DNA of 41,170 nt, taken from positions 1 through 41,170 of the forward strand of contig NZ_JAAKEB010000018.1 in NCBI RefSeq assembly GCF_011038965.1, read 5' to 3'. Under the pieces are notes generated by a model. That model had not been told where the DNA came from. It ran no database searches and worked only from the letters and a program-made list of their open reading frames with translations. How positions within the stretch are numbered: the first letter of the stretch is position 1; the number at the start of each line of letters is the position of its first letter. The DNA is from Adlercreutzia sp. ZJ141 (lineage in GTDB: Bacteria; Actinomycetota; Coriobacteriia; Coriobacteriales; Eggerthellaceae). This document shows, piece by piece, positions 32,796 through 40,815 of this stretch. A program made the position numbers and the translations under genes.

Positions 32796-33551
32796 TTACG
32801 AACGGGACAGTCCGTCGACGGGGATCACTGCTCCAGAAATGTAACTTGCCTTGTCTGACGCGAGGAACACGAACGCATTGGCTATGTCTTCGGGCTCTCC
32901 CATGCGGCCAAGCGGGATGCTTGCGATCAGCGGCTGAATGATGCTCTCGGGTAGGGCATCGACCATGTCTGTGTGCGTAATGCCCGGAGCAACCGCATTG
33001 ACGCGAATGCCCTCCGAGGCCAGCTCGCGCGCTATGGAAAGCGTGAATCCATTCACAGCGAATTTCGTTGTGGGGTAGGCGCTTCCAGAGGGCTGTCCGT
33101 GCTTGCCCACCATGGAAGACGTGTTTACGATAGCGCCGCCTTCTCCTTGCTCTATCATGATGCGAGCCGCCGCCTGCGTACAAACGAACACGGCGTTTAA
33201 GTTAAGGTCGACCACTTTTTTAAACTCGTCGAGCGTGTAGTCAACTAAGGGCGTGCGAGAACTCACTCCTGCATTGTTGCAGAGAACGTCGAGTTTTCCG
33301 AACGTGCGCGTTACTTCTGCGAATTCGGCAGCGACGGATTCCGGGTCGGTCAGTGCGGGGGAAATCCCTATAACGCGCCCCTCTGCTTCGGGCATCTCTT
33401 GCACCAGTTTCTCCACAGCGGCGTTTGCTGTTTCCGGGCGCGATCCACAAAGGGCTACGTTAGCTCCTTCGGCGAGGAATTTCTTGACGATGGTAAATCC
33501 AATTCCGCGGGTTCCGCCAGTGACAATTGCCGTTTTTCCCTCGAGCAGCAT
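32796..33551 (-). CDS. Short-chain dehydrogenase/reductase (FabG- or BaiA-like)
   Basis: A 251-residue classical SDR. The cofactor motif TGGTRGIG is at 11-18, NNAG at 92-95, the catalytic Ser at 145/146 and YPTTK with Tyr159 and Lys163. Arg38 after the second strand (GSR) suggests NADP(H). Residues such as TGGTRGIGF, RMGEPEDIANAFVFLASD and VDGLSR recall the bile-acid 3alpha-hydroxysteroid dehydrogenase BaiA as well as FabG. The gene stands alone, with no fatty-acid genes nearby, so a role in steroid, bile-acid or other alcohol oxidation is possible but unproven. AGGAGG is 6 bases before the ATG, and a terminator follows the stop. Confidence 0.88.
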   Translation of the reverse strand: MLLEGKTAIVTGGTRGIGFTIVKKFLAEGANVALCGSRPETANAAVEKLVQEMPEAEGRVIGISPALTDPESVAAEFAEVTRTFGKLDVLCNNAGVSSRTPLVDYTLDEFKKVVDLNLNAVFVCTQAAARIMIEQGEGGAIVNTSSMVGKHGQPSGSAYPTTKFAVNGFTLSIARELASEGIRVNAVAPGITHTDMVDALPESIIQPLIASIPLGRMGEPEDIANAFVFLASDKASYISGAVIPVDGLSRS

Positions 33552-33689
33552 TTAAAACCTCCTCATCCGTGTGTTTGCCAGCTGTACACACTATCTCATT
33601 TCCTCAGCGCAAGAACGCGCATAACCCTCTATCGCGTTGCCAAACGGATGACGATCGATGAACTTCGGTTGTGTGTGAGATTACGGGGA

Positions 33690-33755
33690 TTGACTTGAAG
33701 CAGGTCTGAGGCAGGATGTAGGTTGATCGCAGGTAGATTGCAGGAATGTTGCAAG
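33690..33755. repeat. Degenerate 11-bp tandem repeats (second locus)
   Basis: Six consecutive units in exact 11-base phase: TTGACTTGAAG, CAGGTCTGAGG, CAGGATGTAGG, TTGATCGCAGG, TAGATTGCAGG, AATGTTGCAAG. Ala/Gly positions 9-11 (AGG) are nearly invariant and the best units share TTGCAGG with the repeats at 9609-9663. Position and helical phasing suggest a multi-site protein binding array; function is unknown. Confidence 0.5.
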
Positions 33756-33845
33756 GTGGTCTGGGTAAGCACCATCTGTTTCACCCATATCGTTTGCTTC
33801 GTTTTGCATTGCTCGTGGAGAATGCGCGAGTTGCGAAGATTTCGG

Positions 33846-33872
33846 TTGTAAGCGTGTGCGTTGTGGTAATAT
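33846..33872 (+). promoter_or_regulatory. Candidate tRNA-Pro promoter
   Basis: An extended -10 element, TGG followed by TAATAT (33867-33872), lies 23 bases before the mature tRNA, with a TTGTAA -35-like box at 33846-33851. The 15-base spacer is short, which the extended -10 could compensate for. Confidence 0.5.
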
Positions 33873-33895
33873 ACCGTCTGCTGTGAGAGCGGCAT

Positions 33896-33972
33896 CGGGA
33901 TGTGGCTCAGCTTGGTAGAGCGCTGCGTTCGGGACGCAGAGGCCGCAGGTTCAAATCCTGTCATCCCGACCA
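33896..33972 (+). tRNA. tRNA-Pro (CGG anticodon)
   Basis: A 77-base cloverleaf. The acceptor stem is CGGGATG with CATCCCG, the D arm is GCTCAGCTTGGTAGAGC, and the anticodon stem CTGCG/CGCAG holds the loop TTCGGGA, giving anticodon CGG (codon CCG). The T arm has GGTTCAAATCC. Discriminator A and an encoded CCA end the gene. A terminator follows 8 bases later. Confidence 0.96.
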
Positions 33973-33980
33973 TGAGCTTT

Positions 33981-34011
33981 AAGGGATGTGCTTTTCAGAA
34001 CATCCCTTTTT
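33981..34011 (+). terminator. Terminator of tRNA-Pro
   Basis: AAGGGATGT (33981-33989) pairs perfectly with ACATCCCTT (34000-34008), with a T5 run ending at 34011. Confidence 0.9.
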
Positions 34012-34088
34012 GCATACGTAGGCCGCCTTACGGGAAAGGCGGGCGGGTTACGCCGATAGGGCGTCTCGTGTGGCAAATGGAGGTTGAC

Positions 34089-34340
34089 ATGAAATTTCTG
34101 GGAATGGGCGTGCCCGAGCTTCTCATCATCCTCGTGGTGATTCTGCTCATCTTCGGGCCAAAAAACCTTCCAAAACTCGGCAGTGCGCTTGGTAAGACCG
34201 TGAAGAATCTGCGCGAGGGCATCGGTGGCGACAAGGACGACGAGGAAGAAGTTGAAGAGGAAGTCGTCGAGGTTGTCGAAGAAGAGGAAGAAGCTCCCAA
34301 GAAGACAGTCAAGAAGACGGTTAAGAAGAAGTCTGAATAA
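34089..34340 (+). CDS. tatA: Sec-independent protein translocase component TatA
   Basis: An 83-residue TatA/E protein. A short N-terminus (MKFLGMGVPE) precedes one membrane helix (LLIILVVILLIFG), the conserved FGPKNLPKLG hinge, an amphipathic helix (SALGKTVKNLREG) and a tail of about 30 alternating Glu/Val then Lys/Thr residues. It forms the pore-like part of the twin-arginine export system. The ATG is 5 bases after GGAGG. TatC is not in the window. A Tat substrate candidate, the nickel-type binding lipoprotein, is encoded at 15775-17430. Confidence 0.92.
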   Translation: MKFLGMGVPELLIILVVILLIFGPKNLPKLGSALGKTVKNLREGIGGDKDDEEEVEEEVVEVVEEEEEAPKKTVKKTVKKKSE

Positions 34341-34353
34341 CCTCAGTTACTGC

Positions 34354-34393
34354 AGGCGGTGCGCGGGCGCAACGGCCGCGCACCGCCTTTCTT
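34354..34393 (+). terminator. Terminator of tatA
   Basis: AGGCGGTGCGCG (34354-34365) pairs with CGCGCACCGCCT (34377-34388) over 12 bp, followed by TTCTT. It lies 14 bases after the tatA stop. Confidence 0.85.
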
Positions 34394-34538
34394 GTTATTG
34401 GAGGCATGTGTGCTTCCGCACAAGGGCGCTCGATGTTGGACGATATTCCACATGGTGCCGCACATTTCGATTCGCATGAAGGCTGTGCACGCTGGACAAA
34501 CGGCGTGCCTGTTTTACGTTAAGGCAGGTGTGATTGGT

Positions 34539-35009
34539 ATGGCCGAGGGAAACTACGTTCTTACCCAAGAGGGTAAGGGCAAGCTTGAAGAAGAGCTCCA
34601 TTACCTGGAAACCGAGAAGCGCGACGAGGTTGGCGAGCGTATTAGGGTCGCCCGTGAGTTCGGCGACATCTCCGAGAACTCCGAGTATGACGACGCGAAG
34701 AACGAGCAGGGCATGATGGAGGCGCGCATCGCTGAGATTTCGCGTATTTTGTCTGAGGCGACGGTGGTCAACACTCCGAAGCGCTCGAGCCGCGTGAACA
34801 TCGGCTCCACGGTGACTGTCGACATGGGCGGCAGGGAGCGTGTGTTTACGATCGTAGGTGCCGCCGAGAGCGACGTCGCGTCGGGTAAGATCTCCAACGA
34901 GTCGCCGGTAGGCGCGGCGCTTTTGGGCTGCAAGAAGGGCGACGAGGTAAGCGCAACCGGCCCGACTGGCCGTGAGATTACCATGACCATCCTCAAAATC
35001 GAGCACTAA
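34539..35009 (+). CDS. greA: Transcription elongation factor GreA
   Basis: A 156-residue GreA that rescues backtracked RNA polymerase by stimulating transcript cleavage. The N-terminal coiled coil carries the catalytic acidic tip in the typical context FGDISENSEYDDAKNEQ, and the C-terminal FKBP-like domain has ISNESPVGAALLGCKKGDEV. Length is normal (about 158). The ATG at 34539 is about 8 bases after AGGTG and gives MAEGNYVLTQEG, typical for GreA; the longer open frame upstream runs through the tatA terminator and is rejected. lysS follows 214 bases later, a frequent order in Gram-positive bacteria. Confidence 0.95.
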   Translation: MAEGNYVLTQEGKGKLEEELHYLETEKRDEVGERIRVAREFGDISENSEYDDAKNEQGMMEARIAEISRILSEATVVNTPKRSSRVNIGSTVTVDMGGRERVFTIVGAAESDVASGKISNESPVGAALLGCKKGDEVSATGPTGREITMTILKIEH

Positions 35010-35223
35010 TTTTTGTTTCCCCCGTGCTGATGCGACGGCGGAATTGTACGTTCGCTGTGAAGGCTTGGGGCACCCTACCTTGCTGCTCTAAGTTTTCATC
35101 GCGTACGACGTACGCTTCATCAAGCTTTCACGGCAATTCGGGGCACCCTTGCCCTTCTCGCTGACGTATGCGTTTGACCCATAACATTGTATGAACCATT
35201 TGCACCATGAGATAAGGATTCAC
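35010..35223 (+). promoter_or_regulatory. Leader of lysS with palindrome and short direct repeats
   Basis: The 214-base gap between greA and lysS contains an inverted repeat, GCGTACG-A-CGTACGC (35101-35115), and two copies of GGGGCACCCT (35067-35076 and 35140-35149). No T-box signature or terminator is visible. The palindrome could be an operator; this is not established. Confidence 0.35.
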
Positions 35224-36741
35224 ATGACCGAGAACAACAAGACAGAGGTTATTGAGGACGACCCGATTGCGGTGCGCCGCGCCAAGCGCGAAGCGCTCAT
35301 AGCTGCTGGTCAAAACCCTTACGGCCATGCTTTCAGCTACACGCACCACCTCGCTGACCTAACTGAGTTGTATGTCAACCTTGAAGACGGTCAGAGTACC
35401 GAGGATGAAGTGGTGGTGGCTGGTCGCATCATTGCCAAGCGCGATCAGGGTAAAATCATCTTCATGAATCTGCGCGACTCATCGGGCGACATGCAGCTGT
35501 TCTGTCGCGTTAATGCGCTGGGTGATGAAGCGTTCGCGGACATGAAAGACCTTGACATGGGCGACTGGATCGGCGTTGCGGGCACCATGATGCGCACGCG
35601 ACGCGGTCAGCTTTCCATTGCGGTTGAGCGCTATGAACTGCTGAGTAAGTCGCTGCGTCCGCTGCCTGAGAAGTTTCACGGGTTAGCCGACAAAGAACTC
35701 CGTTATCGTCAGCGCTATGTGGATCTGATCATCAACCCCGAGGTGCGAGAAACTTTCGAGAAGCGCTTCAAGGTGGTTTCGGCCATTCGCCGTTACATGG
35801 AAGACCAGGGCTTTTACGAGGTTGAGACGCCGTTTCTTCATCCCATTCTGGGTGGTGCGAACGCGAAGCCCTTCGTTACACATTTCAATGCGCTTGATCG
35901 CGACTACTTTCTACGTATTGCCACCGAGCTGCCGCTGAAGCGCCTGTTGGTGGGTGGGTTCGAGAAGGTGTTCGAAATCGGCCGTCAGTTCCGAAATGAG
36001 GGCATGGACCCCTTCCATAACCCTGAGTTTACTACGATGGAGGCTTACCAGGCGTTCTCCGACCTCGATGGCATGATGGAACTCACCCAAGGTTACATTC
36101 AGGCGGCCGCCATGGCAGCCTGCGGTACGCTGCAGATTACCTATCAAGGACGAGATATCGACTTGTCGGGCAAGTGGCGTCGAGCAACTATGATCGAGCT
36201 GGCAAGCGAAGGTGCAACAGACACGGTTGACTTCAGCCGTTCGCGTGACGAGTTGGTGGCTATTCTCGAACGCAACGGTGGGCACGCAGACAGCGCGTGG
36301 GGTAAGGGTAAGCTTATCGCTGAGATCTTCGAAGCGGTTGCCGAAGATAAGTTGGTGCAGCCGACGTTTGTGGTCGACCACCCGCTTGAAGTGAGTCCGC
36401 TCGCGAAGAAGAAGCCGGGTGCACCTGAGCTTACCGATCGCTTTGAGCTGTTTATCTGTGGGCATGAGTATGCCAACGCCTTCACTGAGCTGAATGATCC
36501 GGTCGATCAGGCCGAACGCTTCCGTGCACAGGTTGAGGCGAAGGATATGGGCGACGATGAAGCCATGGGCTACGATGAAGACTACATTCGTGCGCTCGAA
36601 TATGGCATGCCTCCTGCGGGTGGTGTGGGTGTAGGCATTGATCGCTTGGTCATGTTGCTCTCCGATGCACCGAGTATTCGCGATGTGTTGCTGTTCCCGC
36701 ATATGCGCGATGAAGCTCCTGCGGGTGTCAAGCTGCACTAA
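35224..36741 (+). CDS. lysS: Lysine--tRNA ligase (class II)
   Basis: A 505-residue class II lysyl-tRNA synthetase. The N-terminal OB-fold anticodon-binding domain (VVVAGRIIAKRDQGKIIF onward) precedes the catalytic core with motif 1 (VVSAIRRYMEDQGFYEVETP), motif 2 (FEIGRQFRNEGMDPFHNPEF) and motif 3 (GVGIDRLVMLLSDAPSIRDV). Length and motifs are complete. The ATG at 35224 follows AAGGA by about 6 bases; an ATG at 35191 further upstream lacks a good site. A terminator follows the stop. Confidence 0.97.
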   Translation: MTENNKTEVIEDDPIAVRRAKREALIAAGQNPYGHAFSYTHHLADLTELYVNLEDGQSTEDEVVVAGRIIAKRDQGKIIFMNLRDSSGDMQLFCRVNALGDEAFADMKDLDMGDWIGVAGTMMRTRRGQLSIAVERYELLSKSLRPLPEKFHGLADKELRYRQRYVDLIINPEVRETFEKRFKVVSAIRRYMEDQGFYEVETPFLHPILGGANAKPFVTHFNALDRDYFLRIATELPLKRLLVGGFEKVFEIGRQFRNEGMDPFHNPEFTTMEAYQAFSDLDGMMELTQGYIQAAAMAACGTLQITYQGRDIDLSGKWRRATMIELASEGATDTVDFSRSRDELVAILERNGGHADSAWGKGKLIAEIFEAVAEDKLVQPTFVVDHPLEVSPLAKKKPGAPELTDRFELFICGHEYANAFTELNDPVDQAERFRAQVEAKDMGDDEAMGYDEDYIRALEYGMPPAGGVGVGIDRLVMLLSDAPSIRDVLLFPHMRDEAPAGVKLH

Positions 36742-36765
36742 CCACTCTGCGTCCATCAATCTTTC

Positions 36766-36804
36766 AATCGGCCTGCGCCTACTTGGCGTGGGCCGATTCT
36801 TTTC
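36766..36804 (+). terminator. Terminator of lysS
   Basis: AATCGGCC with GGCCGATT, extended inward by GCGCC/GGCG, forms the stem (36766-36798), followed by CTTTT. Confidence 0.88.
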
Positions 36805-36984
36805 GCGGGGTGTGTTGACAATGGATTGAGGATTTAACTCGCTTAGGATTCTTAACGACAATATTACCTTGGGTCAACATTGTAGAGGTCAAGGCGCATG
36901 GTATCATCGAGTTCAATCACAATGCCATTGGGGCTTTGTGTATGGGAAACAGGGATACTGGTATGCGGGGAGGAGTGTGGTCGT

Positions 36985-37536
36985 ATGAGTCCGAAAGCTC
37001 ATAAGAAGGAGAAATCGGCACCACGTCATGATTGGGGTATGGTCTTTGGCGGAGTGATGGTATTCATCGCAGGGTTTGTGCTTATGCTTTGGCCAGGGTT
37101 GACGCTGGTTTCTATTGCCACGGCGGCGGGACTTTTGCTTCTTGCTGTGGGTATTTACGATGTGATTGCGTATTTTCGTACACGTAAGAGCGCAGGTGTA
37201 TCGGGCTGGGTGATGGTCAATGCGGTGTGTGATATTATCTTAGGCCTCCTTTTCGTCACCCATCCTCTGATTACCGCCGAGGTCATACCCATGTTTATGG
37301 GAGTGTTCGTGTGTGTTTACGGTGTCTTCGCCATCGTGGCGGCGATTCGGTTGCGTAAGGTGGGCTTCGGCTGGGGGTTCATGCTGGCCAATGGTATTGT
37401 CGCTCTACTGTGTGGGCTGTCGTTTATACTGGTGCCGGAGTCGTTCGTGATTTTCCTTGGGCTGTTCTTGGCCATGCGCGGTGTAACCATGGCGGTGTTT
37501 GGCTTCATGGAGCCGCGCGCGGTGCCTTTCATTTAA
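36985..37536 (+). CDS. HdeD-family (DUF308) membrane protein
   Basis: A 183-residue protein with six predicted membrane helices in pairs and a basic N-terminus (MSPKAHKKEKSAPRHD), the layout of the HdeD/DUF308 family, some members of which take part in acid resistance in enterobacteria. Helices include VFGGVMVFIAGFVLMLWPG and FGWGFMLANGIVALLCG, with LWPG and LVPE turns typical of the family. The ATG at 36985 follows GGGGAGGAG by about 9 bases; the open frame continues to 36898 without a comparable site. Function here is unknown. Confidence 0.82.
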   Translation: MSPKAHKKEKSAPRHDWGMVFGGVMVFIAGFVLMLWPGLTLVSIATAAGLLLLAVGIYDVIAYFRTRKSAGVSGWVMVNAVCDIILGLLFVTHPLITAEVIPMFMGVFVCVYGVFAIVAAIRLRKVGFGWGFMLANGIVALLCGLSFILVPESFVIFLGLFLAMRGVTMAVFGFMEPRAVPFI

Positions 37537-37552
37537 GGAACCTGTGAATGCT

Positions 37553-37580
37553 GCGGCCCGCGCTGTGTTAAGCGGGCCGC
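37553..37580. terminator. Terminator between convergent HdeD and antiporter genes
   Basis: GCGGCCCGC (37553-37561) and GCGGGCCGC (37572-37580) make a perfect 9-bp stem with a 10-base loop. The following TTGTCT is only weakly T-rich, and the antiporter stop is 5 bases away on the other strand. Confidence 0.65.
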
Positions 37581-37584
37581 TTGT

Positions 37585-38811
37585 CTAATACTTGCTATCG
37601 GGTTCGTCGGTGTGGTTGTGCTGATCGCTGGGCGGATTTGTGCCGACCATGCGATAGGTGATCGACGCGAGGAGCGGCATGAGAAACACCGTCACGGCTC
37701 CTGCTGCCACCAGTACGCCGGCCGTGCTCTGCGTCATGACCTCGGCATTAACTGCAACCGAGGTGACAGCGACGATGAGGGGCAGAGCGGTGGTGCAGTA
37801 CAGTGCCACCGTCGCGCGGTTGTGCTGCGACATGTCGCGCGTGTCCTTTCCCGTTGAAAGGGCTATGTATACGGGCAGGCAGCGGATGATTAACAACGAG
37901 ACAATAAATGAAACCAGCAAAACCGGCCGTTGCGCCACCGACGTCAGGTCGATCTTCGCCCCAGATACCACGAAGAACAACGGGATTAGGAAGCCGTACG
38001 CAATGCCGTCGAGCTTCGTTTCTAGGTTGTGATTTCCTTCAGGGATTACGTAGCGCAAGATAAAGCCCGCTGCGAAGGATCCCAGTACAATGTCGAGGTC
38101 GAACAGTGCTGAGAAAGCTACAAGCATCATCAGCATCAGTACAGTAAGGCGCATCATTGTTTGTGATGTGGTGTCAGCTCGTTCGGTAAGGAAGTGGTAC
38201 AGCCTTGTGCCCGCGCGTTTCGATCGTGTGGGCACGATGGCCACGATCAAGCACAGTATGGCGAAGATCAGCAGGATGACGATCGTCTTCCATCCAGCGC
38301 GCGTCGACAGCAGTAACGCCATGGCGAGCACCGGACCGAGCTCGCCCCAGGTTCCGTATGCCAGCACCGATTCTCCCAATCGAGTTCCCATAAGTCCGCG
38401 TTCTTTTAAAATAGGCAACAGCGTTCCGAGCGCCGTGGTGGTGAGCGCAACGGTGAGTGCCACTACTTCCAGGTCGCTGGGGAATTCAAAGGCAAGGCTT
38501 AGTATCACGTAAGCTACAACAAAAGAGATTGCCCAGGTAGCGAGTCCGCGCTTGCCTTGGGAACCCATGAGGCTCTTCGGGTTTATTTCATAACCTGCCA
38601 ACAGGAACAGAAATGCGAGGCCCAATTCGGACAGCAATGACACAGAATCGGTGAGCCAGATGACGTTTGCACCGTGTGGTCCCAGTAAGGCTCCGGCGAG
38701 CAGCAGCATTACCGTTTCGGGAACGAGCTTTCGAGGTATCACGTTCGCCACGATGGGGCAGAGGGCCGATACAAGCGCGATAATGGTAAGCGAAATGAGG
38801 TCGGCAGTCAT
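37585..38811 (-). CDS. Cation:proton antiporter, CPA2 family
   Basis: A 408-residue membrane protein with about 12 helices and the Na+/H+ exchanger fold of the CPA2 (KefB/GerN-like) family. Recognisable parts are LLLAGALLGPHGANVIW near the N-terminus, ELGLAFLFLLAGYEINP, ALTTTALGTLLPILKERG and the late FLIPLFFVVSGAKIDL. It has no cytoplasmic RCK/TrkA domain and ends in a short hydrophilic tail with several His and Asp. It should exchange K+ or Na+ for protons. GGAG lies about 8 bases before the ATG. It is downstream of, but separated by a terminator from, the NhaC-type gene. Confidence 0.9.
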   Translation of the reverse strand: MTADLISLTIIALVSALCPIVANVIPRKLVPETVMLLLAGALLGPHGANVIWLTDSVSLLSELGLAFLFLLAGYEINPKSLMGSQGKRGLATWAISFVVAYVILSLAFEFPSDLEVVALTVALTTTALGTLLPILKERGLMGTRLGESVLAYGTWGELGPVLAMALLLSTRAGWKTIVILLIFAILCLIVAIVPTRSKRAGTRLYHFLTERADTTSQTMMRLTVLMLMMLVAFSALFDLDIVLGSFAAGFILRYVIPEGNHNLETKLDGIAYGFLIPLFFVVSGAKIDLTSVAQRPVLLVSFIVSLLIIRCLPVYIALSTGKDTRDMSQHNRATVALYCTTALPLIVAVTSVAVNAEVMTQSTAGVLVAAGAVTVFLMPLLASITYRMVGTNPPSDQHNHTDEPDSKY

Positions 38812-38923
38812 GGTCGCGATCTCCGTTCGGTTGAGGCTGGTCAGGGTGGTTTACCAGGTTTAGCCGGTAACGTAGCACTATACCGTAACGCACGATACGA
38901 ACGTGGCTCGGTATCGTCTTTCA

Positions 38924-38969
38924 AGAAAAAGAGGAAGGCGCGATCGAACTCGTATTCGGTCGCGCCTTC
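38924..38969 (-). terminator. Terminator of the NhaC-type transporter gene
   Basis: GAAGGCGCGATCGAA (38934-38948) pairs with TTCGGTCGCGCCTTC (38955-38969), 15 bp with one wobble position, and reads into a T5 run on the minus strand (complement of the A5 run in 38924-38931). It lies about 70 bases beyond the transporter stop. Confidence 0.88.
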
Positions 38970-39040
38970 GATAAATCGTTACAACCAAGCATCAACGACA
39001 TGACACCTTGACGCCACGACGTCGCTTTTCGTTGCGTGCC

Positions 39041-40585
39041 TTACGCCTTTGCGGTGCTTGCGTCGGTATCGTCCAGCTTGATGTCCTTTACGCTCACACC
39101 AACGAACTTCTTCATCACTACGAGCGTGCCCAGTGTGAGAACCACACCCAATGGCAGGCAGATAAAGGCATTCTGTACGAAACCGGCAATGACGAACATC
39201 ACAAACGACACTACCGCCATGGTGATGACGTAGGGTAACTGCGTTGAAACGTGATCAACATGCAGCATGTTTGCGCCCGCCGATGCCATGACCGTGGTGT
39301 CAGAAATAGGCGAGCAGTGGTCGCCTGCAACTGCGCCAGCCAGGCAAGCGGAGATGCCGATGATGAGCAGCGTGGGATCGCTTGCAAAGATGGGCATGAC
39401 GATAGGAATCAGGATACCGAAGGTTCCCCAGCTCGTGCCCGTGGAGAAGCCAAGGAACACGGCGACCAGGAAGATCACGGCGGGTAGCAGGTTGAACAGG
39501 CCCGGAGCCGCGCCTTCCATGAGTCCGGCCACGAACACGTCGGCACCCAGAAGGCCTGTCATGTTCTTCAGAGACACGGCAAAGGTAAGCACCAAGATGG
39601 CGGGCACCATGGCATTGAAGCCCGAGACGAACGACTCAGATGACTCGCGCAGCGTGAGCAGGCGGCGTGCCAGGAAGTACAGGAAGGTGAACACGACAGC
39701 AATGAGCGAACCCCACGGAAGTGCCACGAAGGCGTCGGTGTTACCGAAGGCTCCGATCACATCACCCGCAGCGTCGCCGCCGAAGAAGCCGCCTACATAC
39801 AGCATACCGCCGACGCAGCAGATAATGAGTACGAGGATGGGTACGAGCATGTCCCACAGGCTTGCCTTGCTGTTCTCGACGGCCGGCTCATCATCAAGTG
39901 CGCCCAGGTTACCATTCTTGTACGCTTCAAGTTCGGCCTTCGCCATAGGGCCGTAGTCGAAGTTCAGGAAGATAAGCCCGACAACAAATACGATCATCAG
40001 CAACGAGTAGAAGTTGAAGGGGATGGCGTTAATGAACAGCTCGATGCCGTTTACGTTCAGGTCGGATGCCACGCCAGAGACAGCGGCGGCCCACGATGAC
40101 ACCGGAGCAATCATGCAGATGGGAGCAGCAGTGGCATCGATGATAAAGGCCAGCTTTGCGCGTGAAACATTCTTAGAGTCTGTGAGCGGGCGCATGACCG
40201 AACCAACGGTGAGGCAGTTGAAGTAGTCGTCCACGAAGATGAGCACGCCCAGTACGAACGAGGCGAACTGCGTTCCCACACGCGAGGTTACGTGCGCGGC
40301 GGCCCACTTGCCGAACGCTGCGGCGCCGCCCGCTTTGTTTACAAGGGCGACCATCATGCCAAGCATCACCAGGAAGATGAAGATGCCGGCGTTGTCGGCG
40401 ACGGCGGGTATCATGCCGTCGTTGATGATGGCATCAAGGGTGGCAACTGGATTGAATCCGGCTACTAACAGCGCGCCCATGAGAATGCCGACGAACAGCG
40501 ACACGTACACTTCTTTGGTTGCCAAGGCCAAAACGATGGCAACCAGCGCCGGAACCAATGCCCAGGCAGTGTTGACGAATTCCAC
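39041..40585 (-). CDS. NhaC-superfamily transporter, probable lysine transporter (LysW type)
   Basis: A 514-residue protein with about 12 membrane helices of the Na+/H+ antiporter NhaC superfamily (PF03553). Typical segments are FVDDYFNCLTVGSVMRPLTD, DATAAPICMIAPVSSWAAA and GFSTGTSWGTFGILIPIVMP. A lysine riboswitch directly upstream indicates that the substrate is lysine or a related amino acid, as predicted for LysW. The GTG start at 40585 is 6 bases after AAAGGA; the ATGs at 40666 and 40651 lie in or at the edge of the riboswitch aptamer and are rejected. The protein ends with a hydrophilic tail (KKFVGVSVKDIKLDDTD). Import and export cannot be told apart from sequence. Confidence 0.88.
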   Translation of the reverse strand: MEFVNTAWALVPALVAIVLALATKEVYVSLFVGILMGALLVAGFNPVATLDAIINDGMIPAVADNAGIFIFLVMLGMMVALVNKAGGAAAFGKWAAAHVTSRVGTQFASFVLGVLIFVDDYFNCLTVGSVMRPLTDSKNVSRAKLAFIIDATAAPICMIAPVSSWAAAVSGVASDLNVNGIELFINAIPFNFYSLLMIVFVVGLIFLNFDYGPMAKAELEAYKNGNLGALDDEPAVENSKASLWDMLVPILVLIICCVGGMLYVGGFFGGDAAGDVIGAFGNTDAFVALPWGSLIAVVFTFLYFLARRLLTLRESSESFVSGFNAMVPAILVLTFAVSLKNMTGLLGADVFVAGLMEGAAPGLFNLLPAVIFLVAVFLGFSTGTSWGTFGILIPIVMPIFASDPTLLIIGISACLAGAVAGDHCSPISDTTVMASAGANMLHVDHVSTQLPYVITMAVVSFVMFVIAGFVQNAFICLPLGVVLTLGTLVVMKKFVGVSVKDIKLDDTDASTAKA

Positions 40586-40651
40586 GTCAATTCCTTTCCG
40601 CGGCGAGCCTGGACATGGCAGGGCGCGGTTGGAAAAACGGCGCGCAGCCAT

Positions 40652-40815
40652 GGCAGCTCTCCGCATTTCGCGACAGTGCGCAGCATGTTCTGCTGCGCCC
40701 CAGGATTCGGTTGGCTCGGGGGCCTTTTGTCCGATCCTTCGGCGATGCTCCCTTTCGCCCCCGCGCCACCCGAGCGCTCAAGGTGGGGGTTACTGATGGA
40801 CACCGCGCCTCTACC
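40652..40815 (-). promoter_or_regulatory. Lysine riboswitch (L box)
   Basis: Read on the minus strand, 40815 to 40652 contains the conserved L-box elements in order: GGTAG + AGAGGCGCG (5' P1 and core), CAGTAAC, GGGAGCATCGCCGAAGG (with preceding GAAA), the CCTGG...ACTGTC segment, and GGAGAGCTGCC at the 3' end. GGTAG (40815-40811) pairs with CTGCC (40656-40652) as P1. The order and wording agree closely with the B. subtilis lysC leader. After the aptamer, a T5 run (40633-40637) follows GC-rich sequence; GCTGCGC (40648-40642) can alternatively pair with an aptamer segment (40698-40692), a possible terminator switch. Expected effect: lysine lowers expression of the transporter. Confidence 0.9.

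Larger units (their letters stand above)
33552..33895. other. Intergenic region between the SDR gene and tRNA-Pro
   Basis: A 344-base divergent gap without a gene. It carries 11-bp tandem repeats (33690-33755) and the tRNA promoter (33846-33872), listed separately. A promoter for the SDR gene must also lie here but is not evident. Confidence 0.5.

Noticed and set aside
33600-34060. Integration site at tRNA-Pro
   Set aside because: No integrase and no duplicated tRNA end is seen; the flanking genes are housekeeping.
34359-34538. Upstream extension of GreA
   Set aside because: It would run through the tatA terminator and add residues not present in GreA proteins.
35010-35223. T-box leader before lysS
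   Set aside because: No T-box sequence, specifier loop or terminator/antiterminator pair can be found.
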